Assembly: GCF_003751505.1 (NCBI RefSeq)
Contig: NZ_RJVB01000004.1
Span: forward strand, 124,001 to 188,000
Source: Erwinia sp. JUb26
Lineage (GTDB): Bacteria > Pseudomonadota > Gammaproteobacteria > Enterobacterales > Enterobacteriaceae
DNA length: 64,000 bases
Direction of reading: 5' to 3'
A program made the translations under genes and the position numbers. Numbering within the stretch: position 1 is the stretch's first letter; each line of letters starts with the position of its first letter. Positions 43,499 to 53,060 of this stretch are shown here, in pieces. The notes beneath the pieces were generated by a model. It saw only the letters and a program-made list of their open reading frames with translations. It was not told the DNA's origin and did not search any database.

Positions 43499-45928
43499 TC
43501 ACGGCAGTTTATAAGCAATCACGTAATCACCGCGATCCGGCGAGTTACGCGCGCCGCCTGCGGAGATCAGCAGATACTGCTGACCGTCTACCGGCGATTT
43601 GTAGCTGATTGGCGTGCCCTGGCTGCCGACTGGCAGGCGGGCTTTCCACACTTCTTTACCCGTTGAGGTATCGAAAGCGCGCAGATAGTAATCCTGCGTC
43701 GAGGCGATAAACACCAGGCCGCCCTGCGTGGCGAGCGTACCGCCAATGGTCGGCATACCAATTGGCATCGGCAGGCCAATTTTCACTCCGAACGGTCCGG
43801 TGTCCTGGACGGTGCCAACCGGTACCTGCCAGGCAATTTTCTGCGTTTTCAGGTCAACGGCGGTCAGCGTGCCGAACGGTGGCTTCTGGCAGGGGATTTC
43901 CAGCGGCGACATAAAGCGCACTTTCGCATTGATCGCATACGGGGTGCCTGACAGCGGCAGAGGGCGACTGATGGCCGCCGCTTCGTTGCCGTCGTTCTTC
44001 ATGCCCTGAATCTCTGGCGAAGCCGGGATCAGCTGCACTTCCAGACCCACTCGCATATCGTTGATAAACAGTAACTGATTAACCGGATCGGTCGACAGGC
44101 CGCCCCAGTTCATGCCGCCTAACGAGCCGGGCAGATTCAGTGAAGGATCGGTACCCGGCGGGGTGAACAGCCCGTTGTAGCGTTTGGATTTAAACTGAAT
44201 GCGGCACAGCAGCTGGTCGAACGGCGTTGCGCCCCACATATCCGACTCTTTCAGCACATCCGCGCCAATGGTCGGCATGCCCACGGAGAAGGGCTGCGTC
44301 GGCGAGTAGTTTTCATTCGGGATCTGCCCCTGGGTCACCGGGCGTTCTTCCACTTTGGTCAGCGGCTTGCCGGTGGCGCGATCCAGGACAAACAGCTGGC
44401 CTGACTTGGTGCCGAAAATCAGCGCCGGCGTTTTTTTACCGTCCGCACCCGGGAAATCAGAGAAGGACGGCTGCATCGGAACATCGAAGTCCCACAGATC
44501 GTTATGAACGGTCTGATACACCCATTTCACCCGACCGGTGCTGGCATCAACGGCCACCATCGACGCACCAAATTTACGGTCCAGATCGTTATGTTTGACG
44601 CCCCATAAATCCACCGCCGCGCTGCCGGTTGGCATATACACGGTGTTTGAATGGCTGTCGTAAGACATCGGCGCCCACACGTTCGGCGTGGAGCGCGTAT
44701 AGGTCTTATTATCTTCCGGTGCCTGTTTCTGGTCAGGATTACCCGGGTCAAACGCCCAGCGCAGCTGGCCGGTGATCACATCAAACCCACGAATGACGCC
44801 ACCGGGCATGTCGGTCGCCACGTTATCCGCCACGCGGCCACCGATCACCACGGTGGTGCCCGCCAGCGTAGGCGCGGAGGTCGGATAGTATTCACCCGTG
44901 TCCGCGCCTTTACCCATATGGTCGCTCAGGCTTACCCGACCGTTGTTACCAAAGTCATGACAGAACTCACCGGTATCGGCATCCAGGGCGATCAACTCCG
45001 GCGTGACGCTGTTCATCAGAATGCGGCGCTGACACTGTGCCGCTGCCGGCACGGAGACGCTGGCGACCGGGGTGGAGTCCGGCATATCAGGCTGCTTGAG
45101 CGGTGCCTGGGCATCAAAGTAGGCCAGTCCACGGCAGCGCATCCATTTTTTCTGCTTCGCGTTGATTTCCGTTTTCCACAGCTCTTTACCGGTGGTGGCA
45201 TCAACGGCAATCACGTTGTTGTGCGGCGTACATAAGAAGATACGGTTACCGATCTGCAAAGGTGTCTGCTGATCTTCGGCACCGCCGCCGTTCGGGCTGA
45301 CGGGAATATCCCCGGTGCGGTAGGTCCAGGCGACCTGCAGGTTTTTCACATTGTCGCGGGTAATCTGGTCCAGCGCGACAAAGCGCGAACCGCCCGACGT
45401 GTTGCCATAATTATCCCAGTTGACCTGCTCTTCACCCGGCTTCACCTTAACCAGCGGCAGAGACTCACCGGACGCGCTGATGGGCGCATGTGGGACAAAC
45501 ATCCCGCCCAGGGTCGCCGCGAAGGCAATCGCCAGCACGCCGGCCAGCGATGCGGAGAATTTCCAGCAGGCTTTTTTACCCGACCGCTTCAGCAGGAGCG
45601 GCAGGGACAGCGCGACCAGAATGCCAAAACCTGCCAGCGTCAGCAGCCTTGAAACCAGCGGCCAAAAATCCAGGCCCACGTCCCACAGCGCCCAGATACC
45701 CGTTCCCACCAGCACCGCGCCATAAAGCACCGCGCCACTAACACGCTGGCGAATAATCTGAATGGCTGAAACCAATAGCGCGATACCCGCTATCAGGAAG
45801 TAGGCGCTGCCGTGCAGGCTGACAAGCTGCCAGCCGAAATAGATGAAGAAAGCGGCCATCAGCAGAATGATGGCACCCAAAACCGTCAGCCATGCGGCCG
45901 CCGCTTTGGTGTTTTTGTGACCCGACAT
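43499..45928 (-). CDS. Membrane-bound PQQ-dependent dehydrogenase 2 (glucose/quinate/shikimate family)
   Basis: An 809-residue quinoprotein with five N-terminal helices (about 10-150) and a PQQ propeller. The catalytic region VHNDLWDFDVPMQPSFSDF closely matches E. coli Gcd (VHHDLWDMDLPAQP), and CTPHNNVIAVDATTGKELW retains the His corresponding to His262. Of the three paralogues this one looks closest to glucose dehydrogenase. It also has the ALISAGG-type C-terminus (YLLISAGGARNSPDRGDYVI). AAGGGAACATTT precedes the ATG. It is divergent from codB. Confidence 0.88.
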   Translation of the reverse strand: MSGHKNTKAAAAWLTVLGAIILLMAAFFIYFGWQLVSLHGSAYFLIAGIALLVSAIQIIRQRVSGAVLYGAVLVGTGIWALWDVGLDFWPLVSRLLTLAGFGILVALSLPLLLKRSGKKACWKFSASLAGVLAIAFAATLGGMFVPHAPISASGESLPLVKVKPGEEQVNWDNYGNTSGGSRFVALDQITRDNVKNLQVAWTYRTGDIPVSPNGGGAEDQQTPLQIGNRIFLCTPHNNVIAVDATTGKELWKTEINAKQKKWMRCRGLAYFDAQAPLKQPDMPDSTPVASVSVPAAAQCQRRILMNSVTPELIALDADTGEFCHDFGNNGRVSLSDHMGKGADTGEYYPTSAPTLAGTTVVIGGRVADNVATDMPGGVIRGFDVITGQLRWAFDPGNPDQKQAPEDNKTYTRSTPNVWAPMSYDSHSNTVYMPTGSAAVDLWGVKHNDLDRKFGASMVAVDASTGRVKWVYQTVHNDLWDFDVPMQPSFSDFPGADGKKTPALIFGTKSGQLFVLDRATGKPLTKVEERPVTQGQIPNENYSPTQPFSVGMPTIGADVLKESDMWGATPFDQLLCRIQFKSKRYNGLFTPPGTDPSLNLPGSLGGMNWGGLSTDPVNQLLFINDMRVGLEVQLIPASPEIQGMKNDGNEAAAISRPLPLSGTPYAINAKVRFMSPLEIPCQKPPFGTLTAVDLKTQKIAWQVPVGTVQDTGPFGVKIGLPMPIGMPTIGGTLATQGGLVFIASTQDYYLRAFDTSTGKEVWKARLPVGSQGTPISYKSPVDGQQYLLISAGGARNSPDRGDYVIAYKLP

Positions 45929-46084
45929 AAATGTTCCCTTAGGTGTAACACATGCGATAACGGCAATGCTAAAGCCTTACAAAGGGTAAGGGTTGTTAAT
46001 CACATGTAAAAAAGAGGCGCAATGTTAGTTTTTTTTTAAAATAAAGGCCAACAAACTTTGAGTAGATGTGCATATGCTCACCGC

Positions 46085-46101
46085 TGCTCCGTCATGGTGC
46101 G
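46085..46101. promoter_or_regulatory. NtrC-like binding site upstream of codB
   Basis: TGCTCC-GTCAT-GGTGCG matches the TGCACC-N5-GGTGCA palindrome at 10 of 12 half-site positions. A further TGCACC lies at 46108-46113. The site is about 100 bases upstream of the sigma-54 -24 element, a typical enhancer distance. Confidence 0.55.
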
Positions 46102-46203
46102 AAAGCCTGCACCTTGCACAATTTCCTGACAGTTACCCGCAAGTTCATACTCTTTTATGTGCAGAGTGCCCACTTTCCTGTGGTGCCTCTGCCCAGATAA
46201 TTT

Positions 46204-46219
46204 TGGCATATCTCTTGCT
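46204..46219 (+). promoter_or_regulatory. Sigma-54 (-24/-12) promoter of the codB-pucR-codA operon
   Basis: TGGCAT-ATCTC-TTGCT has GG-N10-GC spacing and one mismatch (T for C) to the RpoN consensus. The predicted start near 46230 gives an about 32-base leader to the codB ATG. Confidence 0.7.
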
Positions 46220-46261
46220 GTTACTGGCATAGCCATTCAGACAGCCACTCAGGGGTTCACT

Positions 46262-47530
46262 ATGTCAAACAGCAATGATTTTCCGCTCGTCGAAGCGCCC
46301 GCCTCGGAGCGCAAGGGTCTATTTTCGATTTCCATGGTCCTGTTCAGCTTCACGTTCTTTACCGGCACGATGTTTGCGGGAGGAAAACTGGGCGTCTCGT
46401 TTTCCATCGTTAACCTGCTGTGGATTGCCGTTATCGGTAACCTGCTGCTGGCCCTCTATGCCGCGTCGCTCGGCTGGATCGCGGCCCGCAGCGGGCTGAA
46501 TACCGTGCTGATGGGGCGGTTTTGCTTCGGTGAAGCAGGCAGCAGGCTGGCTGATTTTATTCTGGGCTTCGCTGAGCTGGGCTGGTACGCCTGGGGGACG
46601 GCGACCGTGGCCATTTCACTGGTCAAGATCCTCGGCATACCCGACGCGATGACCGTTCCGCTGATGATCGTCTTCGGTATCCTGTTCTGCGTCACTGCGC
46701 TGGTGGGCTACAGGGGGCTGGATGCGCTGTCCCGCGTGACGGTGCCGCTGATGTTTATTCTGCTGATCATTGCTATGTACATTGCGGCCCATCACGCCGG
46801 TGGCTGGCAGGCGATGACCCAAATTAAGCCGGACGCCAGCGACACTATGACCTGGTCGGCGGCCATCACCATGGTCTTCGGCACCTTCGCCAGCGGGGCA
46901 ACCCAGGCAACAAACTGGACGCGTCTGGCCCGTTCCAGCCGCACTGCGATCGTCGCCAGTATGGGCAGCTTCCTGCTGGGTAACGGGCTGATGATCGTGG
47001 CCGGAGCCTGGTGCGCGATTGTTTACCAGCAGGCCGATATCGTCGAGGTGCTGATTTTGCAGGGGCTGTCTGCCGCCGCAGTGGTGATGCTGTGCCTCAA
47101 CCTGCTGACCATTCAGGGGCCGACGATTTATAACGTCTCGGCGGCGGCCTGCCATCTGCTGCGCAGCGAGCGCCGCCGCACCCTGACCGTCGCTTCCGCC
47201 GGGGTTGGCATTCTGCTGGCCATTGGCGGTATGTATGAAATGCTGATCCCGTTCCTGGTGCTGCTGGGCAGCATCATTCCCCCGATCGGCGGCGTTATCC
47301 TCGCCGACTACTGGTTCTATCGCGGCGGCCGCTACCCTCTGCTGCACACGGCCCGCCTGCCGCGCTTTAACGGGGCAGGACTTGGTGCTTACGCGGTGGG
47401 CGCCGTTGCGGCTTATTTGTCGCCCTGGATCGCTCCGCTGGTGGGTATTTCCGTTTCCGCGCTGGCCTACATCGTTCTGACTCGCCTCAGCAAACGCCAT
47501 CCCGCCGCCGATTCGGTCGCGGAGCAGTAA
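46262..47530 (+). CDS. codB: Cytosine/purine permease (CodB-like, NCS1 family)
   Basis: A 422-residue, 12-helix NCS1 symporter. The order of segments follows E. coli CodB: RKGLFSISMVLFSFTFFTG, IGNLLLALYAASLGWIAARS, LMGRFCFG, and SIIPPIGGVILADYW near the end. It would import the base (or a related heterocycle) used by the deaminase. The ATG at 46262 is preceded by AGGGG; upstream in-frame codons lie within the promoter. It is 2 bases from the regulator gene. Confidence 0.85.
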   Translation: MSNSNDFPLVEAPASERKGLFSISMVLFSFTFFTGTMFAGGKLGVSFSIVNLLWIAVIGNLLLALYAASLGWIAARSGLNTVLMGRFCFGEAGSRLADFILGFAELGWYAWGTATVAISLVKILGIPDAMTVPLMIVFGILFCVTALVGYRGLDALSRVTVPLMFILLIIAMYIAAHHAGGWQAMTQIKPDASDTMTWSAAITMVFGTFASGATQATNWTRLARSSRTAIVASMGSFLLGNGLMIVAGAWCAIVYQQADIVEVLILQGLSAAAVVMLCLNLLTIQGPTIYNVSAAACHLLRSERRRTLTVASAGVGILLAIGGMYEMLIPFLVLLGSIIPPIGGVILADYWFYRGGRYPLLHTARLPRFNGAGLGAYAVGAVAAYLSPWIAPLVGISVSALAYIVLTRLSKRHPAADSVAEQ

Positions 47531-47532
47531 GC

Positions 47533-48768
47533 ATGAGCCTGACGCTGAGCGACATCCTCGCGCTGGACGGGCTCTCCGCCCTGCGGCTGCGCGCTGGCGG
47601 GCAGGGGTTACAGCTGGCGGTGCGCTGGTACTACGTGGCGGAAAATGAAAACATCGCCGACTGGATCATGGGCGGCGAGCTGGTGTTTATCACCGGCATC
47701 AATCACCCGCGCGATGAGGACAATCTGGTCCAGCTGCTGATAGAGGGCAAACAGCGCGGGATCGCCGGGATGGTGATCCTGACCGGTGACGCCTATATTC
47801 AGTCAATCCCGCCGCGCCTTATCGCGCTGGCCGACGAGCTGGGTATTCCGCTGATCGAGCAGCCCTATCTGCTGAAGATGGTGATAGTGACCGAACGGAT
47901 TGGTACCGCCCTGGTGCGCAGTGAAAATGCGCTGCAGTCGCAGCGCGATATTCTGATGCAGTTGTTAACCGGGGATTATCCCGATCTGCAGATGCTACAG
48001 CAGCGCGCAATCCATCAGCAGCTGGATTTTACCCGCCCGCTGCGGGTGGCGGCGCTGCGCCTTGAGGGGATACAGAATCTGTTTCGCCAGTTCCCTCCCG
48101 AACAGGCGGAAGCCTGGCTGCAGCAGGCGCGCCGGATTATCCGCCAGCGCCTGCAGCAGCAGCTCAATCAGCAGGGCAACGGCTTTCCGCTGGTCGAACG
48201 CGGCAACATGTTTATCTTCCTGCTCCCGGATGAGGAAGATGCGTTTTATCAGCAGAAAACGTGGCTACAACAGTGGCTGCGCGAACTGGCGGAAGGCAAT
48301 GAGGGGCTGTCGCTGCTGTGCGGCCTGTCGGCAAAGGTGCAGCAGTTACAGGACTACCAGCGCGCGCTGTCGCAGGCGCGCCAGGCGCTGGACCTCAGCG
48401 AAAACCTGCGCCCGGCCCAGCGCATCAGCGACTATCAGCAGCTGGGATTTATCCGGCTGCTCTCCGCCATCGGCGATCCTGCGCTGCTGAGCGATTTTAT
48501 GCATGACACCCTCGGCTGCCTGATTGAGCGCGATCGCAAAAGTCCCTGGCTGCTGATGGAGACGCTGGAAACCCTGCTTCAGGAGAACGGCAACGTGGTC
48601 AGGGCCGCCGAGCGGCTCGGCATCCACCGCAACACGCTACATCAGCGCATCCAACGCATTGAAAAGCTGACCGGCTACGCTGTCGGTCAACCGCAGTTTC
48701 ATCTCAACGCCTCGGTCGCTTTGACCATCTGGCGTATGTCACAAGACAATTTACGGGAACATCTATGA
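47533..48768 (+). CDS. PucR-family transcriptional regulator
   Basis: A 411-residue regulator. An N-terminal PucR domain (about 5-125; [20 protein letters not shown]) and a middle GGDEF-like CdaR region lead to a C-terminal HTH_30 ([33 protein letters not shown]). PucR-type proteins activate purine or pyrimidine use under nitrogen limitation. It sits inside the codB-codA operon, ends by ATGA overlap with codA, and is probably its local, substrate-sensing regulator. Confidence 0.9.
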   Translation: MSLTLSDILALDGLSALRLRAGGQGLQLAVRWYYVAENENIADWIMGGELVFITGINHPRDEDNLVQLLIEGKQRGIAGMVILTGDAYIQSIPPRLIALADELGIPLIEQPYLLKMVIVTERIGTALVRSENALQSQRDILMQLLTGDYPDLQMLQQRAIHQQLDFTRPLRVAALRLEGIQNLFRQFPPEQAEAWLQQARRIIRQRLQQQLNQQGNGFPLVERGNMFIFLLPDEEDAFYQQKTWLQQWLRELAEGNEGLSLLCGLSAKVQQLQDYQRALSQARQALDLSENLRPAQRISDYQQLGFIRLLSAIGDPALLSDFMHDTLGCLIERDRKSPWLLMETLETLLQENGNVVRAAERLGIHRNTLHQRIQRIEKLTGYAVGQPQFHLNASVALTIWRMSQDNLREHL

Positions 48769-50003
48769 ACATTATCAACGCGCGCCTGCGCCACAAAGAC
48801 ACACTCCATACCCTTGAATTGCACGACGGGGTGATTAGCCGCATCACGGAGCAGTCCTCCGCACAGGTGGCCGCGGCCGGCGATCTCGACGCGCGGCAAA
48901 AGCTGGTTATCCCGCCGTTCGTCGAGCCGCATATCCATCTCGACGCCACGCTCACGGCGGGGGAGCCGGAGTGGAACCGCAGCGGCACGCTGTTTGAGGG
49001 GATCGCCCGCTGGAGCCAGCGTAAACAGACCGTCACGATTGAGGATACCCGCCAGCGCGCGCTGAAAACCATCGGTATGCTGCGTGACAATGGCGTGCAG
49101 CACGTTCGTACCCATATTGATGTCACCGATCCCTCCCTGACGGCGCTTGAGGCGATGCTGGCAGTGAAGAAAGAGGCCGCGCATCTTATCGACCTGCAAA
49201 TCGTGGCGTTCCCGCAGGAGGGCATTGAATCCTTCCCCGACGGCCGCGCGCTGATGACCCGCGCCATTGAGATGGGCGCCGACGTGGTGGGCGGCATTCC
49301 GCACTACGAATTCACCCGCGAGAAGGGCATCAGTTCGCTGGGGTTCCTGATGGACCTGGCCCAGCGCCACGACCGCCTGGTCGACGTGCACTGCGATGAA
49401 ATCGACGATCCGCAGTCGCGCTTCCTGGAAGTGCTGGCGGAAGAAGCCCGGGTCAGGGGGATGGGCGCGAAGGTGACGGCCAGCCATACCTGCGCCATGG
49501 GATCCTACGATAACGCGTACTGTTCCAAGCTGTTCCGGTTGCTCAAGGCGTCGGGGATTAACTTTATCTCCTGCCCAACGGAGAGCATTCATTTACAGGG
49601 CCGCTTCGACACCTGGCCGAAACGCCGTGGGGTGACGCGGGTGGCGGAACTGGACCGCGCCGGGATCAACGTTTGCTTTGCGCAGGATTCCATCCAGGAC
49701 CCGTGGTATCCGCTCGGTAACGGCAACATCATGCGTATTCTTGATGCCGGCCTGCATATCTGCCACATGATGGGATACGACGATTTGCAGCGCTGCCTCG
49801 ACCTGATTACCGATAACAGCGCGCGGGCGATGTGCCTGGGGGATAACTACGGCATCGCCGTGGGGCGCCCGGCGAACCTGCTGATCCTGGATGCCGAAAA
49901 TGACTACGATGCGGTGTGCCGCCAGGCCCGGGTGCTGACCTCGGTTCGGCACGGTAAAATCATTATGCAGCGCCAGCCGGAGCAGATTAGCTATCCGGAG
50001 TGA
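48765..50003 (+). CDS. codA: Cytosine-deaminase-like amidohydrolase (CodA family)
   Basis: A 412-residue amidohydrolase-superfamily enzyme, metal-dependent, hydrolysing cytosine or a related base to release ammonia. Metal ligands: HIHLD (about 57-61), [10 protein letters not shown] (about 207), ASHTCAM (about 240) and FAQDS (Asp about 305). The order and [18 protein letters not shown] and DPWYPLG agree with E. coli CodA. The residue after the metal-binding Asp, Asp314 in E. coli (GHDD), is Ser here (AQDS), a position known to change substrate choice, so cytosine may not be the best substrate. Coupled to pucR by ATGA. Confidence 0.85.
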   Translation: MNIINARLRHKDTLHTLELHDGVISRITEQSSAQVAAAGDLDARQKLVIPPFVEPHIHLDATLTAGEPEWNRSGTLFEGIARWSQRKQTVTIEDTRQRALKTIGMLRDNGVQHVRTHIDVTDPSLTALEAMLAVKKEAAHLIDLQIVAFPQEGIESFPDGRALMTRAIEMGADVVGGIPHYEFTREKGISSLGFLMDLAQRHDRLVDVHCDEIDDPQSRFLEVLAEEARVRGMGAKVTASHTCAMGSYDNAYCSKLFRLLKASGINFISCPTESIHLQGRFDTWPKRRGVTRVAELDRAGINVCFAQDSIQDPWYPLGNGNIMRILDAGLHICHMMGYDDLQRCLDLITDNSARAMCLGDNYGIAVGRPANLLILDAENDYDAVCRQARVLTSVRHGKIIMQRQPEQISYPE

Positions 50004-50501
50004 TGCGATAAGTTCGCCCGGTGGGTTTAGCTGCCGGGTGAAAGACACCGCTACAGTCACCGCTAAACATACAGAACGGAGTTTATGGCAAGCCGATCGT
50101 CGCAGTCAGTTCGGCTCTCCCCGCGATTCTCCGGGCGTGCGTATATCGAATCTGATCGTACGCCCACAATTGCCGATTAAAACCCCTTTATAACCCGTAG
50201 GTAAGTGAGAAATCATTAATGAGTCTTTTTGCATCATTATTGTGAAAAAACCGAACGGCTGGCATAAGTTCATGTCCGGCCAGCTTTATTTTTGCACTGC
50301 TTCAGATTGGATGATTCATTTTCAAGCATTTTTGAAATAAAAATTCGATTTGCGTCTCATTTTTGATCTTCTTTCATTGTCTCAATTGTCTCTTTCGATC
50401 TACTTTGTGTCTAATTTGACTCTTTATGTGTCAATAGGGGCGATTTAAATATCGATACATGCCTCACAGATAACAATGGCAAGTAAGCGGAAGAAGACAA
50501 A
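50004..50501. other. Long intergenic region upstream of the third PQQ dehydrogenase (498 bp)
   Basis: No gene is seen. The 3' half is AT-rich with many GTCTC/GTCTA words and a 30-bp-spaced direct repeat, entered separately. The region is probably the promoter of the dehydrogenase at 50502. Confidence 0.6.
50378..50425 (+). repeat. 18-bp direct repeat at 30-bp spacing, candidate activator site
   Basis: TGTCTCAATTGTCTCTTT (50378-50395) and TGTCTAATTTGACTCTTT (50408-50425) agree at 15 of 18 positions and start exactly 30 bases apart, close to three helical turns. They lie 77-124 bases upstream of the ATG at 50502. Confidence 0.6.
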
Positions 50502-52934
50502 ATGACAAAATCTGTTTGGCTACTGGGCGCTATCGGTGCACTGGTGATTATCCTGGGAGCAGCACTGGCGGCAGGCGGTGCGTATCTCGCGGTATTAGGG
50601 GGAGCCTGGTTCTATTTGTTCGCAGGGATTCTGTTGTGCATCACCGGCTACGGGCTACTGCGCAGGCGTTTCTTCGCCTGGCCGGTCGCACTGGGGCTGG
50701 CGCTGTACAGCGTGATTTGGGCCTGCTGGGAAATTGGCGATGATTTCTGGCAGTTCCTGCCGCGCGTAACGGTGTTCCTCGGTATCGGGATGCTGGCGTC
50801 GCTGTGTGCGCCGTGGCTGACCCGGAAAAATGGCCTGCCGACCCTCGGCAAGAAGTGGGCTTTTACTACGGCCGGTGCCTTCTTTATTGCCCTGGTCGCG
50901 CTGATTAGCGGCATCTTTATTCCCCATGCTGAAGTCACCGCATCGGGCGAAGCCGCGCCGGTGATTAATCCTCAGGCCGGTCACGAAGGCGGCAACGACT
51001 GGTCGGCATGGGGGCGTAACACCCTCGGCGAAAAATACGTCCAGTTTGACCAGATCAACAAAAGCAACGTCAAGGATCTGAAGGTCGCCTGGACCTATCG
51101 CACCGGAGACATGGCGGTGGACGGTGCCGAATATCAGGTCACCCCGCTGAAAGTCGCTGACACCGTTTATCTGTGTACGCCGCTGAGTAAGGTGATTGCG
51201 GTTGATGCGACAACCGGTAAAGAGAAGTGGCGTTTCGACCCGCAGCCGAAAATCTTCGAAAGCAACCAGGGCTGGAAGCGATGCCGCGGAGTGGGCTATG
51301 CCGATCTCGACGCGTTGTCGGCGACCAGTCCGACCACCGGCGAGGTTACCGGAGCGGGAGTTTCCTCTGCGGCCACCTGTCGCAAACGCATTATTGAAAC
51401 GACCATTGATGCCCGCATTGTGGCGCTGGATGCCGAAACGGGAAAACTGTGTGAAGACTTTGGCAACGGCGGCTACGTCGATCTGACCGTGGGCCTGCCC
51501 GCTGACGCCAAAGGGGGACAGCAGGGCAGTTATAACGTCACCTCCGCGCCGCTGGTGGCCGACGGTGTGATCATGGTGGGTGGCCGTCTGAACGATAACC
51601 TGACCGTTGGCGAGCCCGGCGGCGTGGTGCGTGGCTATGATGTGGCAAGCGGCAAGATCCTGTGGGCCTGGGATGCGAAACGCGGTGCCAGCGACAGCAG
51701 CCCGCTGCCGGCCGGTCAGACCTACCCGATTGAAACGCCTAACTTCTGGGGCACCGCCGCCTACGATCCTAAACTGGGTCTGGCCTATTTCCCGACGGGT
51801 AACCAGACGCCTGACTTCTGGACCGGCGACCGTCATCCGTATTCGAACGAGTACAACGATGCCATCGTGGCCGTCGACCTGAAAACCGGCAAGGAGCGCT
51901 GGCACTTCCGCACCGCCAACATTGACCAGTTTGACTACGACGTCTCCACTCAGCCGATTCTGTACGATATGCCGCAGAAGGATGGCACCACCATTCCGGT
52001 GATTATCCAGGGCACCAAACGCAGTCAGATCTTTGTGCTGGATCGCCGTACCGGCAAGCCGGTCTACCCGGTGGAGCAGCGTAAAGTACCGACCGATGTG
52101 ATGCCGGGGATGCAGGTTGCTGACACCCAGCCTTACTCCGCGCTCTCCGTGGGCGTCGACCGGCTGAAAGAGTCCGATATGTGGGGAGCCACGATCTTCG
52201 ATCAGCTTTACTGCCGCGTTCAGTTCAAGAAACTGCGCTACGAAGGGGAGTGGACGCCGCTGTCGGATAAGCAGGACACGCTGATCTGGCCGGGTTATTA
52301 CGGCGGCCAGAACTGGGGCAGCATGGCGATCAACCCGGCGACCGGTGTGCTTTACGTCAATGACATTCGCATGGCGATGGTGGGGCGCTTCCTGTCCCGG
52401 GAAGAGGCCGCGAAGGGGGGGCTGAAACCGTCAACCGAAGGCGAATATTCCGAGCAGAATGGCACGCCGTGGGGTGTAGAGCGCGGGATGTTCCTGTCAC
52501 CGCTGGGTACACAGTGCTTCAAACCGCCGTTCGGCTCGCTGACCGCTATCGATCTGGCGAACAACCAGGTTAAGTGGCAGGTGCCGCTTGGCTGCATCCA
52601 GGATGCACCGATCCATAACAGCTTCTTACCGAAAGAGGGCATTGTGCCGAACCTGTATATTCCGCTGGGCATGCCGAACCTCGGCGGTCCACTGGTCACG
52701 GCGGGCGGGCTGAGCTTCTTCCACGGCACGCTGGACTACTACCTGCGCGCGTTCGACAACGATACCGGCAAGGAAGTCTGGCGCACCCGTCTACCGGTCG
52801 GCGGGCAGGGCACGCCAATGAGCTATATCGGCAAGGACGGTAAGCAGTACATCGTGGTGGTGGACGGCGGCGCAACCCGTACCGGCACCAATAAAAATCG
52901 CGGCGATTACGTGATTGCCTACGCCTTACCCTGA
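50502..52934 (+). CDS. Membrane-bound PQQ-dependent dehydrogenase 3 (glucose/quinate/shikimate family)
   Basis: An 810-residue quinoprotein, again five N-terminal helices plus PQQ propeller. The catalytic region is ANIDQFDYDVSTQPILYDM. The position of E. coli Gcd His262 is Leu (CTPLSKVIAVD against CTAHQRLFALD), so glucose is an unlikely substrate. A long insert, SRTGTNKNRGDY-like, precedes the C-terminus. It is the most divergent of the three paralogues and has its own promoter region. A stem-loop follows the stop. Confidence 0.87.
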   Translation: MTKSVWLLGAIGALVIILGAALAAGGAYLAVLGGAWFYLFAGILLCITGYGLLRRRFFAWPVALGLALYSVIWACWEIGDDFWQFLPRVTVFLGIGMLASLCAPWLTRKNGLPTLGKKWAFTTAGAFFIALVALISGIFIPHAEVTASGEAAPVINPQAGHEGGNDWSAWGRNTLGEKYVQFDQINKSNVKDLKVAWTYRTGDMAVDGAEYQVTPLKVADTVYLCTPLSKVIAVDATTGKEKWRFDPQPKIFESNQGWKRCRGVGYADLDALSATSPTTGEVTGAGVSSAATCRKRIIETTIDARIVALDAETGKLCEDFGNGGYVDLTVGLPADAKGGQQGSYNVTSAPLVADGVIMVGGRLNDNLTVGEPGGVVRGYDVASGKILWAWDAKRGASDSSPLPAGQTYPIETPNFWGTAAYDPKLGLAYFPTGNQTPDFWTGDRHPYSNEYNDAIVAVDLKTGKERWHFRTANIDQFDYDVSTQPILYDMPQKDGTTIPVIIQGTKRSQIFVLDRRTGKPVYPVEQRKVPTDVMPGMQVADTQPYSALSVGVDRLKESDMWGATIFDQLYCRVQFKKLRYEGEWTPLSDKQDTLIWPGYYGGQNWGSMAINPATGVLYVNDIRMAMVGRFLSREEAAKGGLKPSTEGEYSEQNGTPWGVERGMFLSPLGTQCFKPPFGSLTAIDLANNQVKWQVPLGCIQDAPIHNSFLPKEGIVPNLYIPLGMPNLGGPLVTAGGLSFFHGTLDYYLRAFDNDTGKEVWRTRLPVGGQGTPMSYIGKDGKQYIVVVDGGATRTGTNKNRGDYVIAYALP

Positions 52935-52964
52935 TTCAATTTTACCCTGAATAGTCTGTTAAAC

Positions 52965-52988
52965 GGCGCTCTGCATAATCAGAGCGCC
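52965..52988 (+). terminator. Stem-loop after PQQ dehydrogenase 3
   Basis: A perfect 9-bp stem GGCGCTCTG / CAGAGCGCC with loop CATAAT, 30 bases past the stop. No T-run follows, so termination may be partial. Confidence 0.5.
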
Positions 52989-53060
52989 TGCCGGGCGGCG
53001 CGATTAAAAAATCGGTTGCCGGAATAACGATCTTATTATCTGCATATTAAGGTGATTATA

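Larger units (their letters stand above)
45929..46261. other. Divergent PQQ-dehydrogenase/codB regulatory region (333 bp)
   Basis: No gene is seen. It includes an inverted repeat, CCTTAC-AAAGG-GTAAGG (45975-45991), near the leftward gene, and an NtrC-like site and sigma-54-type promoter toward codB, entered separately. Confidence 0.7.
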
